Assembly: GCA_002329295.1 (NCBI GenBank)
Contig: DCTT01000026.1
Span: 463,095 to 527,094 of the forward strand
Length of the DNA stretch: 64,000 bases
Reading direction: 5' to 3'
Origin: Eubacteriaceae bacterium UBA1433
GTDB lineage: Bacteria; Bacillota; Clostridia; Eubacteriales; UBA1433
Made by a program: the position numbers and the translations under genes. The notes beneath the pieces were generated by a model, which saw nothing but the letters and a program-made list of their open reading frames with translations, was not told where the DNA came from and made no database searches. This document shows positions 16,250 to 25,620 of the stretch, piece after piece. The first letter of the stretch is position 1, and every line of letters starts with the position of its first letter.

Positions 16250-16960
16250 TTACAGCTTTAATTCTAATCCGGGGTAAGAGCATACTTTGGATGCTGTATC
16301 CAGGTGTAATTTCAAAATGTGAGCTACATATTCGGGAATAGTAGAGCGAAAAGCGTGAACGAGCATAAAGTGTTGATTGATCGCGGCGGCAAAGAAAGGA
16401 TAGTTGTCATCTGCCCGCGTGGTGAGAACAATGGTGCCATAGGCCAAATATCGCTCGCTGATGCCGGCGATGCTGCCATGCATCGTGCGAATAAACGGGT
16501 TGCGGCATGAATTGATAATGAGCGCGTGAAAGTTTCGGTCTGCGTCCAAGGTTTTTAAATAATCACGTTTTTTTACCGCAAATCGAAAGTCTTTGGCGTA
16601 CTGCTCCATGGAATCGATAATGTCAGGCGTAATGTACTCGCAAATATCCTTGGCGGCTTCAATTTCTATGGCTTGCCGCACCCGATACACGTCAAACATT
16701 TCATAGGTGCTGAGTGGGGCGACTTGCATTTTGCCGGATTCTGTTTGACGGATCAGCTTCAAAGAAAGCAAAGATGTAATTGCTTCGCGAACAGTGGTGC
16801 GAGAGACGTCTAAGTCGGAAGCGATTTGAGAAATATTCAAAAAAGATCCCGGTTTGATTTGTAAATACGTAATTTGATTGTAGAGGTAGCGAGCAACAAT
16901 GGCGGATAAGGGTTCAAGAGGGTGCTCTGTTAGCAGTTCCTGAATTTCTGGTTTATACAT
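16250..16960 (-). CDS. GntR-family regulator, FCD subfamily (copy 2)
   Basis: A tandem paralogue of the regulator 87 bases downstream. It has 236 residues with the same layout: winged helix (ISQIASDLDVSRTTVREAI) near 43-62 and an FCD domain with the conserved DADRNFH and INQHFML. The frame runs open to 17176, but GAGGA at 16968-16972 and the gapless match to copy 1 fix the start at 16960. The gene sits nearest the divergent intergenic region before the Ldh_2 dehydrogenase, so it is the better candidate for its direct regulator. Confidence 0.92.
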   Translation of the reverse strand: MYKPEIQELLTEHPLEPLSAIVARYLYNQITYLQIKPGSFLNISQIASDLDVSRTTVREAITSLLSLKLIRQTESGKMQVAPLSTYEMFDVYRVRQAIEIEAAKDICEYITPDIIDSMEQYAKDFRFAVKKRDYLKTLDADRNFHALIINSCRNPFIRTMHGSIAGISERYLAYGTIVLTTRADDNYPFFAAAINQHFMLVHAFRSTIPEYVAHILKLHLDTASKVCSYPGLELKL

Positions 16961-17503
16961 ATGTTGTTCCTCAATCGTTTTGATTTGTGCAAGCAACGCA
17001 GTTTCATGGATGATTTCAAGTACTATCAATATACAGTTTATATATAAATTATTGCTTAAATTGTTTTGATTTTTGCAAATAAGCTGCTTCAAGAGCGAGG
17101 TGGTCGCAGGGACTATAAGAAGACAGGTGGATATAGATGTTGTGAACAGTTTAAACAGAGAAAAAGAAAAAATCAAGGCGCGAAAAAATGAAAAATCGAA
17201 GTAAAAAAAACAGTTTGAACCGATGATTTGATAAATTGGAAATGAAAAAAAGCAAAAAGAAGAATAATAGAACCAAAGTGTACTTAAAATTTAACATTAT
17301 GCAAAAAAACATAAAAATAGATAAAAAAATGCACTTAAAATAATCAAATATCAGAAAAAAAGACGAAATTGTAGACATTTTGCATAAATATGAAAACAAA
17401 ATTCTTTTGTTTGAACTCAAATCGTTTTCAGCAACGGACGTTGGAGATGTTTTCAGTATAATAAACAATAAAAATACGTTTTGTTGAAAAAGGAGTGAGG
17501 ACA
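16961..17503. other. 543-base divergent intergenic region
   Basis: An A-rich region between the GntR pair and the dehydrogenase. A TATAAT at 17457-17462 is placed to serve the rightward gene but lacks a convincing -35. No gene is supported; the long leftward frame here is low-complexity Phe/Leu. GntR operators are expected here, but I cannot pick a convincing palindrome by eye. Confidence 0.5.
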
Positions 17504-18589
17504 ATGGTAGAAACAATCCATGTAACGATGGAACAGCTGAAACAAGTGGCCTTTGACACGTTGGTATCGTTCGGTTTCAGTGAAGAAGAAGCCCGCCACG
17601 GTGCAGAAGTGCTTTATGCTTCCGATGTGCGGGGCGTGGACTCCCATGGTGTGGCACGGCTCGAATTTTATGAAAACATGCTGGCAAAAGGCATGATCAA
17701 CAAAGAAGCAAAATTGACGGTGCTTTCAGAGACGCCGGCAATGGCGTATTTGGATGCACAAAACGGTTTGGGAATCGTTATGGCGCCTCAGGCAATGGAC
17801 GTATGCATTGAAAAAGCGAAAAAATCCGGTATCGGTATGGTAAGCGTGGTAAACGGCGGACATTTCGGGATTGCAGGATATTATGCGCTGAAAGCCGTAA
17901 AAGAAGACATGATCGGTTTTTGTGTGGCAAACTCGGCGCCGGTTATGGCAGCGTTTGGAGGCAGAGGAACCGTACTTGGCAACAGCCCGGTGAGTATTGC
18001 TTTTCCGCAAGGAGCAGACGGTCGAGATTGCGTAATGTTGGATATGGCCTGCAGCAGCGTGGCTTATGGCAAGATTCAGATTGCAGACCGTAAAAATGAA
18101 AAACTGCCCATCGGTTGGGGAGTAGACGAAGAAGGAGTGGACACGGAAGATCCGCAAGATTTGCTGTCGCGTCCTGGATCGTTGCTGCCCTTTGGCGGAG
18201 CAAAAGGATACTGCCTGGGCGTATTGCTCGAAATGATGGCGGCGGTGCTGCCGGGGGCGAACACAGGTGTAGACGTTGGCTGGATCAAAACAGAAGGTAT
18301 GAAAGAAAACCTGGGGTATCTGTTTATCGCCATCGATGTCAAACAATTGCGTCCCATGGCGGACATTGAAAAAGACATCGAATATTACACAACAAAACTG
18401 AAAAGCACTCAACCTGCAAAAGGCAATAACGAAGTGTTCTTGCCGGGAGAGATCGAACATAAGAATGTAAAAAAACGCGAAAAAGAAGGAGTGGACTTAA
18501 ATATCAACGTGGCAAAAGATTTGTTGAGGTTGGCAAAACAATACGGTCGTCTCGGTGAAGAGGCAACAATTGAAGATTTATTTAAGTAA
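17504..18589 (+). CDS. Ldh_2-family (malate/L-lactate/ureidoglycolate/sulfolactate) dehydrogenase
   Basis: A cytoplasmic NAD(P)-dependent 2-hydroxyacid dehydrogenase of the Ldh_2 (COG2055) family, 361 residues, unrelated to classical lactate dehydrogenase. Conserved stretches are DSHGVARLEFY near residue 46, NGGHFGIAGYYA near 117, and FGGAKGYCLG near 228 with the cofactor-binding region. Substrate cannot be told from sequence. AGGAGTGAGG sets the start at 17504 rather than the GTG at 17495. A sodium symporter lies 45 bases downstream, suggesting uptake and oxidation of the same hydroxyacid, under control of the adjacent GntR pair. Confidence 0.88.
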   Translation: MVETIHVTMEQLKQVAFDTLVSFGFSEEEARHGAEVLYASDVRGVDSHGVARLEFYENMLAKGMINKEAKLTVLSETPAMAYLDAQNGLGIVMAPQAMDVCIEKAKKSGIGMVSVVNGGHFGIAGYYALKAVKEDMIGFCVANSAPVMAAFGGRGTVLGNSPVSIAFPQGADGRDCVMLDMACSSVAYGKIQIADRKNEKLPIGWGVDEEGVDTEDPQDLLSRPGSLLPFGGAKGYCLGVLLEMMAAVLPGANTGVDVGWIKTEGMKENLGYLFIAIDVKQLRPMADIEKDIEYYTTKLKSTQPAKGNNEVFLPGEIEHKNVKKREKEGVDLNINVAKDLLRLAKQYGRLGEEATIEDLFK

Positions 18590-18634
18590 AATTAAATAAA
18601 TAGATTGGCAAAAAAGTAAAGGAGGAAAAAAATT

Positions 18635-20119
18635 ATGTCAATCACACTAGGTCTTATTATCGCTTATATGATTCTGATGCTGGTTGTATCATTCATCTCA
18701 ACGCGAATGATGAAAAGACAAGACACAGAAAACTTTCTGTTGGCCGGCAAAAACCTAAACTGGGTATTGGTTGGGGTTATTATCGCCGGATTGGGTATCG
18801 GCGGCGTATCTACCGTTGGCGTTGCGGAAAATGCTTACACAGCAGGGCTTTCCGCAGGACACTATTTGACGGCTTGGGCAACCGGCGCCGTGATTTTTGG
18901 TCTGTTTATGACCAGACGCTTGAAAAAAAGCATCATCGTTACGGTTATCGAGGCGATGGATCAGGCATTTGGTAAAGTGACCGGCTTTATCGTTATGTTG
19001 GCGCAGCTCTTTGTGGGCTTTGCAATTTTTGCCATGCAGATGGTGGCCGGCGGTGCTATTTTGGCATCGTTGTTGCCGGATATGTTTACGCTGCAAACCG
19101 GTATGTTGGCCTCGGCGGTCATTTTTGGAGCCGTTGCCATTATCGGCGGACTGTGGTCGGCGGCGTTGTCCAATGTGGCAAACTGCATCGTCATTATTAT
19201 CGGTTTGATTGTCGGCGTTATTGCCGTTGTCAAACACTTCGGCGGTATGGCACATATTGTTGCGGCGCTTCCGCCCGGTATAAGCGGAGACGGTTCGCAC
19301 TGGTTCAGTTTGTACAAAGGATATGGTTGGCCCAAACTCATTGCACAAGTTCTTTCGTTAACGGTGCTGGCACATGCCATTCAAACTTGTACGCAAACGA
19401 CGATTGCCTCCAGAGATTACAAACAGGCTCGCAACGGATTTATTTTTGCGGCGCTTTTGATGTTGCCGATGGGCTTTGTTTCGGCAATACTGGGTATCGT
19501 AGCCGCATCGCAGGTTCCGGGACTGGAAAGTGCAAAGCTGGCTTTGCCTGCAGTAATCACACAGATTAACCCGTGGATTGCAGGGCTAACCCTGGCGGGG
19601 CTTTGGGCAGCTGACGTATCAACGGCAACGGGTATTGCAGTAGGACAAAGCACGATGTTTACCCGTGATGTTATGGTAAAATACATTCGTCCCAACATGA
19701 CTGAAAAAGGTCAGGTTTGGGTATCGCGTATCACCATGTTCGGCATCATCGTTTTGGGCTATTTCTTTGCTATCAACATGAAAGGAATCATTGATACGCT
19801 GATGAAGCTGCTCACACTGTGGACACCGATTGCCGTATTGATGTTTTCTACTTTTGGAGCGCCAAAACTGGCGCGCAAGAGCTCCGGTATCGTGGTTATG
19901 TTAGGTGGTGGAGTATGGGGTATTGCCAGCATGTTTGTGCCACAGATGGTTCTTTATAATCAACCGATTATCGGAACGTTTTGTGTATCGGTAGTGCTGT
20001 GTCTGATCACGGCAATCGTTGACAAACGTCCTGCAAACTTTGAAGGCGTATACGGAAAATCTATTGAAGAAGTGGATGCCAGCGACGATCCTGTCGGAGT
20101 CGGAGGCGAAGGCGCTTAA
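18635..20119 (+). CDS. sodium:solute symporter (SSS family)
   Basis: A membrane transporter of 494 residues with about 13 hydrophobic segments, the SSS layout. The N-terminus has the typical RQDTENFLLAGKNLNW loop after TM1 followed by a Gly-rich GLGIGGVSTVG in TM2, the sodium-site region. AAAGGAGG precedes the ATG. It is the second gene after the Ldh_2 dehydrogenase and ends at a strong terminator, so the two form an uptake/oxidation unit. The solute is probably a small hydroxy- or keto-acid. Confidence 0.92.
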   Translation: MSITLGLIIAYMILMLVVSFISTRMMKRQDTENFLLAGKNLNWVLVGVIIAGLGIGGVSTVGVAENAYTAGLSAGHYLTAWATGAVIFGLFMTRRLKKSIIVTVIEAMDQAFGKVTGFIVMLAQLFVGFAIFAMQMVAGGAILASLLPDMFTLQTGMLASAVIFGAVAIIGGLWSAALSNVANCIVIIIGLIVGVIAVVKHFGGMAHIVAALPPGISGDGSHWFSLYKGYGWPKLIAQVLSLTVLAHAIQTCTQTTIASRDYKQARNGFIFAALLMLPMGFVSAILGIVAASQVPGLESAKLALPAVITQINPWIAGLTLAGLWAADVSTATGIAVGQSTMFTRDVMVKYIRPNMTEKGQVWVSRITMFGIIVLGYFFAINMKGIIDTLMKLLTLWTPIAVLMFSTFGAPKLARKSSGIVVMLGGGVWGIASMFVPQMVLYNQPIIGTFCVSVVLCLITAIVDKRPANFEGVYGKSIEEVDASDDPVGVGGEGA

Positions 20120-20160
20120 GTTCAAGCATTCTTGAATAAAGCAAGGTTTGGATGTACACA

Positions 20161-20191
20161 AAAGACACCTGAAAACTTCAGGTGTCTTTTT
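20161..20191. terminator. terminator after the symporter
   Basis: A perfect 13-bp stem AAAGACACCTGAA with TTCAGGTGTCTTT around an AAC loop, followed by T residues. Confidence 0.88.
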
Positions 20192-20257
20192 ATAAGATGG
20201 TGTTTCTAAGCACGATTTAGAATGTAAAGGAACAGGGAAAATGAAAAAAAAGGTTTA

Positions 20258-20287
20258 TTGACAGTTGTATCGAACGTGAACTATACT
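20258..20287 (+). promoter_or_regulatory. promoter of the GlsB/YeaQ-like gene
   Basis: TTGACA (20258-20263), an 18-base spacer, and TATACT (20282-20287). The leader is about 45 bases. Confidence 0.72.
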
Positions 20288-20336
20288 GTAAAAGAGCGGA
20301 AATCAAAAAGATAAATGCGAAGAGGAAGGTAGTAGA

Positions 20337-20585
20337 ATGGGTATTTTAGGTTGGATGATTGTAGGTGCACTGGCCGGTTGGCTCAGCAGTATCTTGGTAG
20401 GAAAAAATGATCGCAAGGGGTGTATTGGCAATATCGTTGTGGGTGTTATCGGTGCGTTTATCGGCGGATTCGTTATGCGAATTTTTGGCTTTGACGGAAT
20501 CACAAGATTTAATCTTTGGAGTATTTTGGTAGCCACGCTGGGCGCGGTAATACTTTTATTTATCTTGAATGTAATAAGACGTTAA
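20337..20585 (+). CDS. GlsB/YeaQ/YmgE family small membrane protein
   Basis: 82 residues, three hydrophobic segments rich in glycine, with GWMIVGALAGWLSS and the later IVVGVIGAFIGGFV typical of the transglycosylase-associated (GlsB/YeaQ) family. Members are stress-associated membrane proteins of unknown mechanism. A GAGGAAGG site precedes the ATG. It is monocistronic with its own promoter and terminator. Confidence 0.92.
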   Translation: MGILGWMIVGALAGWLSSILVGKNDRKGCIGNIVVGVIGAFIGGFVMRIFGFDGITRFNLWSILVATLGAVILLFILNVIRR

Positions 20586-20591
20586 TGAAAC

Positions 20592-20626
20592 AATAAAAAA
20601 AGAGGGTGTGCCCTCTTTTTTTATTG
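20592..20626. terminator. terminator after the GlsB-like gene
   Basis: AAAAAGAGGG pairs with CCCTCTTTTT around TGTG, with long A- and T-runs, so it can act on both strands; the convergent DUF5661 gene ends 60 bases further on. Confidence 0.88.
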
Positions 20627-20685
20627 TTCATCCGGTCATTTTGTTAGCAAGATATCGGATATTGCTTTCAACTCACGTTATCTCA

Positions 20686-20988
20686 TTAAACGATTTGAAT
20701 TTTTTTGCCTTTGGTATCACCTTTTATTTTTTCGATGGCTTCTTCCCAGGCTTCAAGGCCGATGTCTTCGTTGTAATAAAGCGGTGTTTCGTTGAGGTGC
20801 GCCAAGGCAATTTTTGCTGTGACAAGCCGATCGTCATCGGTGACGTTGGTTTCTTTATCTACGGTGCCGTGCTCGAGTTCGATATTCATACCTTCTAAAA
20901 ACTCTTCAACCGTATAGCCCTCTTTATTGAAGTCGATTTTCAATTCTTCAGCGGCTTTTTTTGCATCTTCTAAAGTAAATTTTTTCAT
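20686..20988 (-). CDS. DUF5661 family protein
   Basis: A 100-residue acidic soluble protein. The stretch ELEHGTVDKETNVTDDD followed by TAKIALAHLNETPLYY matches the DUF5661 pattern I know from many bacteria and phages; function is unknown. An AGAAAGGAAA site precedes the ATG. It is a single gene facing the GlsB-like gene. Confidence 0.85.
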   Translation of the reverse strand: MKKFTLEDAKKAAEELKIDFNKEGYTVEEFLEGMNIELEHGTVDKETNVTDDDRLVTAKIALAHLNETPLYYNEDIGLEAWEEAIEKIKGDTKGKKIQIV

Positions 20989-21203
20989 GGGATTTCCTTT
21001 CTGACCTATTTAAATAGGAGTAATTAAAAAAATGCATAGTACATTTTTATCAACATTATAACACAAAAGAGCAAAAAAGAGACGGTTCTGACAAAGCAAA
21101 TGTAAAATGATGGAAAAACATTTTGCAGTTTTGTTATGAAAAGATGAAATACATATTTTTTTCCTGAAAAAATGGTATGATAAGATATAATATTTTAAGG
21201 CTT

Positions 21204-23390
21204 ATGAAAAACACAATGAAAAAAAATAATGGAAAAAATTTAAAAAAATCACTGTTCGGCATGCGACGCGCATACTCCAAAGTCGATCGGCAGACACTCA
21301 TGGCTTGTTATGGCAACCGTCTTGTTCCGCAAGATGAAATAGGCTCTTTTAAGGTGCGACCGGGTTTGTTTACGCAAAACGGTGCAGTAATCATTCCGGG
21401 CGGTGTGAGCTTTACGATTCATTCGCAAAATGCAACCGCCGTGTCCCTTGCTTTGTTTCATCGAAAAGAGCAAGAACCTTTTGCTGTTTTGCCGTTTTTG
21501 CCTACCTATCGCATTGGAGATGTGTACTCGATGATCGTGTTTGATATCGATATTGCAGAAATAGAATATGCCTACATTGTGGACGGACCCTATGATCCTG
21601 CACAAGGACTGATTTTTGATTCGAGTCGATATGTTCTTGATCCTTATAGTCGTGTAGTGGCAGGCAGGAGCCAATGGGGAAAAAAAGGTCATAAAACGTA
21701 CCATGGTCGTGTGGTAAGCTCGGACTTTGATTGGAAAGACAGTGTGTCTCCGAATCATCGGCTGGAAGACTTGATCATTTATGAGTTACATGTACGGGGG
21801 TTTACGAAACACGCTTCTTCTAAGGTGGCGCATCCGGGAACCTTTGAAGGATTAAAAGAAAAAATACCCTATTTGGTGGAACTCGGTGTCACCTGCGTAG
21901 AATTAATGCCGATTTTTGAATTTGATGAATGGGGAGACGATCGCATTTATAACGGTAGGCAACTGTATGACTATTGGGGATATAATCCGATTTCTTTTTT
22001 TGCACCCAACACAGCGTATGCTTCTAAAGCGGAGGTAAACAAAGAGGGAACAGAGCTCAAAAGCCTGATTCGTGCGCTGCACGATCATGGCATAGAGGTT
22101 TTTTTGGATGTGGTATTTAATCATACCGCCGAAGGCAACGAACAAGGTCCTTTTATTTCTTTTAAAGGATTGGATAACAATGTATATTATTTACTTTCTC
22201 CTGAAGGCAAATATTATAACTTCAGCGGGTGCGGAAATACATTAAATACCAACCATCCCGTGGTGCAGCAGATGATTATGGAAAGCCTTCGCTATTGGCG
22301 AACCGAATACAGAATAGACGGATTTCGTTTTGATTTGGCTTCTATTTTGGGACGCAGCGAAGACGGCACGCCGATGAACAATCCGCCGTTGCTAAAAAAT
22401 CTGGCGTTTGATCCGATATTATCGGGTGTCAAACTTATTGCGGAAGCCTGGGATGCGGCCGGACTCTATCAAGTGGGCTCGTTTCCTTCCTGGCATCGCT
22501 GGTCGGAATGGAACGGAAAATATCGCGATGATATCAGAAGATTTTTGCGGGGAGATGAAAATCTGGCCTGGACGGCAGTGGAGCGCATTTGCGGTTCTCG
22601 TGACTTGTATGATCCGATTTACAGGGGCGAAGACGCGTCGATTAATTTCATCACCTGTCATGACGGTTTTACGCTGCGGGACGTGTTTTCCTATAACGAA
22701 AAACACAACGAAGAAAACGGATGGAATAATACGGACGGTGAAAATTATAACCACAGCACCAATTGCGGCGTGGAAGGAGAAACAGATGACGAAGCGATTA
22801 ATGCTTTGCGGCGCAAAATGGTAAAGAATGCTTGTGCCATATTGCTTTTTAGTCACGGCACGCCGATGATTTTAGCAGGAGACGAATTTTACAATACGCA
22901 AAACGGCAACAACAACCCCTATTGCCAAGACAATGAAATATCGTGGCTCAATTGGCAGCAACGCAAAGAAGAAGCGGATATTTTTGCATTTTTTCAATAT
23001 ATGATTCGGCTGCGAAAAGAACATCCTGCCATGCGTGACGGTCAAGAAAAAGCACGCTGCGGATTTCCGAAAGTCAGTGCTCACGGAGAAAAGGCCTGGT
23101 ATTTGGATCGGGGCAAACAAACAAAAACCATCGGTGTGATGTTTGCGTATTTTGTTCCGGAAAAGAATGAAGATGATATTGTGTATTTGGCAGCCAACAG
23201 TGCGACGCAGGCAAAGACGATGGAATTGCCGTTATTGCCAAAAGGCATGAAATGGAAAGCGGTGATCAATACGGCGGCAGGTCCTCATTACGATTATGGC
23301 GTGCACGTGAAACAAAGTGTACTGTCCGGACAGTATTTACAAATTGATCAACAAGCGGTCATAGTGCTGATAGCAGAAAAAATCCAATAG
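21204..23390 (+). CDS. glycogen debranching / isoamylase-type GH13 enzyme
   Basis: Cytoplasmic hydrolysis of alpha-1,6 branches in glycogen or related glucans. About 728 residues: an N-terminal CBM48-type domain (about 50-170), the GH13 barrel with DVVFNHTAEG, nucleophile Asp377 in GFRFDLAS, acid Glu414 in LIAEAWD, Asp487 in CHDGFT, and a C-terminal beta domain. No signal peptide. The frame opens at 21177, but a TATAAT at 21186-21191 suggests transcription starts later; ATGs at 21204 and 21216 are both possible and neither has a good ribosome site. A GlgX/TreX-type enzyme or a pullulanase are the options. Confidence 0.9.
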   Translation: MKNTMKKNNGKNLKKSLFGMRRAYSKVDRQTLMACYGNRLVPQDEIGSFKVRPGLFTQNGAVIIPGGVSFTIHSQNATAVSLALFHRKEQEPFAVLPFLPTYRIGDVYSMIVFDIDIAEIEYAYIVDGPYDPAQGLIFDSSRYVLDPYSRVVAGRSQWGKKGHKTYHGRVVSSDFDWKDSVSPNHRLEDLIIYELHVRGFTKHASSKVAHPGTFEGLKEKIPYLVELGVTCVELMPIFEFDEWGDDRIYNGRQLYDYWGYNPISFFAPNTAYASKAEVNKEGTELKSLIRALHDHGIEVFLDVVFNHTAEGNEQGPFISFKGLDNNVYYLLSPEGKYYNFSGCGNTLNTNHPVVQQMIMESLRYWRTEYRIDGFRFDLASILGRSEDGTPMNNPPLLKNLAFDPILSGVKLIAEAWDAAGLYQVGSFPSWHRWSEWNGKYRDDIRRFLRGDENLAWTAVERICGSRDLYDPIYRGEDASINFITCHDGFTLRDVFSYNEKHNEENGWNNTDGENYNHSTNCGVEGETDDEAINALRRKMVKNACAILLFSHGTPMILAGDEFYNTQNGNNNPYCQDNEISWLNWQQRKEEADIFAFFQYMIRLRKEHPAMRDGQEKARCGFPKVSAHGEKAWYLDRGKQTKTIGVMFAYFVPEKNEDDIVYLAANSATQAKTMELPLLPKGMKWKAVINTAAGPHYDYGVHVKQSVLSGQYLQIDQQAVIVLIAEKIQ

Positions 23391-23402
23391 ATTGCTTGCA
23401 AA

Positions 23403-23437
23403 AAAAAACACCTTCAGCAACGGGCAAGGTGTTTTTT
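23403..23437. terminator. terminator after the debranching enzyme
   Basis: AAAACACCTT (23405-23414) pairs with AAGGTGTTTT (23426-23435) around an 11-base loop, with A- and T-runs on both sides. It lies between convergent genes. Confidence 0.82.
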
Positions 23438-23451
23438 AATATTTATTATCT

Positions 23452-24036
23452 TCAAAACCCATTGAAAATTGTTTCTACGATCTCTATGGTGATGCTGTCA
23501 TTGTCATTGTCCAAAAATTGAGAAGCAATTTCCAACAAGAGATTTCGTCCTTCTTCATCGGTTTTCCCCACAGCGCCCAAGATGGATGAAGTGAGCATCG
23601 GTACTTCGTTGGTGGAGATATGTTGATTTTTTTTCTGTGCACCCAAAAGGCCCAGTACCATAGGTGCCAATTGGTTGAGCAGTACGCCGACTTGTCCGAC
23701 ATTCAGCCCGGATTGTTTTGCCAGATTTTCTTGTACACGGGCGTTTTTATCCGAAAAGACGTGTCGAAGGATGCGAGCACCGTCTTTTGTGTCGATGTTC
23801 TGAAAAAATTCCGACAAATTATTCAAATCAAAATGTTGATGATCGTCCAGTGCGTATGAAAGCGATCGTACTCCCTGAAGGGTAGCGGTGTTGCGATTGA
23901 GCGCTTCAAGTAATATGGGGATGGCTATTGTGGCCAGTTGTTGCGCTTTTTCAGGACTGGTATTGGCGTTTCGGCTGATTTGATTAAAGGAGCCCGAAGT
24001 AGACAACAAAGAAGTTAATTGCTGCAAGATGTCCAT
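23452..24036 (-). CDS. DUF937 family protein
   Basis: A 194-residue soluble, mostly helical protein. The start MDILQQLTSLLS and the repeated pattern of about 45 residues with AIPILLEALNRN and LAPMVLGLLGAQKK match DUF937 (YidB-like). The role is unknown. GAAAGGAATT precedes the ATG. It is a single gene, downstream of the glpK cluster on the same strand with a 96-base gap. Confidence 0.85.
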   Translation of the reverse strand: MDILQQLTSLLSTSGSFNQISRNANTSPEKAQQLATIAIPILLEALNRNTATLQGVRSLSYALDDHQHFDLNNLSEFFQNIDTKDGARILRHVFSDKNARVQENLAKQSGLNVGQVGVLLNQLAPMVLGLLGAQKKNQHISTNEVPMLTSSILGAVGKTDEEGRNLLLEIASQFLDNDNDSITIEIVETIFNGF

Positions 24037-24132
24037 AACAAAATTCCTTTCGGTATTCGGTATATAATTTCAAAAATATTTATATAACAATTATTATAAC
24101 ATGTTTTTGTGCTATAAGTGCAAGTATTTCTT

Positions 24133-25620
24133 TTAATTGCTCTCTCTTGCTTTCGCAACAGCCTTGTGCCAGCCCGCAAAAAGCGCTTTTTGTTGAGACG
24201 GTGCCATCTGAGGCGAAAAGATTTTGATGGACGCATCAGAATAGGAGTTGTTTTGTATTGAATCATAAAACCCTACCGTGAAACCCGCCAAGACAGCGGC
24301 GCCTAAAGCAGTGACTTCGACCGTTGCCGGTCGAACAAGGGTAATTTGTGAAATATCTGATTGAAACTGCATCAAAAAATCATTGGTGCAGGCGCCGCCG
24401 TCTACTTTGAGTTGTGTCAATGGAATCTGCGTATCTTTTTCAATCGAAATCAAAACGTCATTTACCTGATAGGCGATGGCTTCTAAGGCAGCGCGAACAA
24501 GATGGTTTTTGTTTGTGCCGCGGGTGATACCTGTAATAATGCCTCGAGCGGACATGTCCCAATAGGGTGCGCCGAGACCGGCAAAAGCCGGAACAATATA
24601 GACACCTCCAGTGTCCTCGACTTTTTTTGCCATTTCTTCGGATTGTGTTGAGGAAGAGAGGAGACCTATTTCATCCCGGAGCCATTGAATCAAAGCGCCG
24701 GCGATAAACACACTGCCTTCCATGGCATAGGCAATTTCATTATGTGTGCTGGCGGCAAGTGTGGTAATCAGGCCGTTTTTGCTCAGCTGCATTTTAGAGC
24801 CGATATGTTCTAAAATAAAACAACCGGTACCGTAGGTGTTTTTTGCATCACCGGGTGCCAAACAACCTTGTCCGAGTAAAGAAGCCTGCTGATCTCCGCA
24901 CAGAGCGGCGATAGGGATCGGTGTGCCCCGGACATTGCAATCGCCGTAGATGTCGCCGGAATTTTTGACTTGTGCCAACATGCTGGGCGGGATATCGAAA
25001 GCATGCAAAAGATTTTCATCCCAGGACAGTGAGCAAATGTCATAAAGCATGGTGCGTGAAGCGTTGGTATGGTCTGTGGCGAAAACAGCGCCGTCAGTGA
25101 ACTTATAAAGCAACCAGGTGTCGATGGTACCGAAAAGCAAATCGCCCTTTTTGGCTTGCGCCCTCGCCCCCGGAACGGTATCTAAAATCCATTTGATTTT
25201 TGTGGCGGAAAAATAAGCATCGAGAACCAGACCGGTGTGTTTGTGGATATAAGGCTCCCAGCCTTCTTGTTTGAACTGTCGGCAAATGTGCTCTGTACGT
25301 CGGCATTGCCACACGATGGCATGATAAATGGGTTTTTGGCTGTGACGATCCCAGATTACCGTGGTTTCGCGTTGATTGGTGATGCCGATGGCGGCTATCT
25401 GGCTAGGTGCAATCTCCCGGTTGGAGAGCAGATTCAGCAGCGTCTCTTTTTGAACGCGATAAATTTCTTCGGCATCATGCTCCACATAGCCTGCCGAGGG
25501 GTAGATTTGTTTAAATTCCTTGGATTCGGCAGCCACAAAACGGCGATTTTTATCAAATAAAATGGCTCTACAAGAGGTGGTTCCCGCGTCCAAAGCAATG
25601 ACATATTGTTTAGTTTTCAT
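24133..25620 (-). CDS. glpK: glycerol kinase
   Basis: Phosphorylates glycerol to glycerol-3-phosphate with ATP in the cytoplasm. 495 residues, the normal size of FGGY kinases. Seen: the N-terminal phosphate loop ALDAGTTSCRAI, GITNQRETT near residue 78, the substrate loop WQCRRT near 104, and the C-terminal FGGY signature with GLGAPYWD and DGGACTNDFLMQ. The start at 25620 has AGGTG upstream and overlaps the end of the hydrolase gene by 11 bases, so the two are translationally linked. No glpF or glpD is in the window. Confidence 0.96.
   Translation of the reverse strand: MKTKQYVIALDAGTTSCRAILFDKNRRFVAAESKEFKQIYPSAGYVEHDAEEIYRVQKETLLNLLSNREIAPSQIAAIGITNQRETTVIWDRHSQKPIYHAIVWQCRRTEHICRQFKQEGWEPYIHKHTGLVLDAYFSATKIKWILDTVPGARAQAKKGDLLFGTIDTWLLYKFTDGAVFATDHTNASRTMLYDICSLSWDENLLHAFDIPPSMLAQVKNSGDIYGDCNVRGTPIPIAALCGDQQASLLGQGCLAPGDAKNTYGTGCFILEHIGSKMQLSKNGLITTLAASTHNEIAYAMEGSVFIAGALIQWLRDEIGLLSSSTQSEEMAKKVEDTGGVYIVPAFAGLGAPYWDMSARGIITGITRGTNKNHLVRAALEAIAYQVNDVLISIEKDTQIPLTQLKVDGGACTNDFLMQFQSDISQITLVRPATVEVTALGAAVLAGFTVGFYDSIQNNSYSDASIKIFSPQMAPSQQKALFAGWHKAVAKARESN

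Noticed and set aside
17151..17516. 121-codon leftward frame rich in Phe and Leu
   Set aside because: Low-complexity reading of an A-rich intergenic region, no ribosome site.
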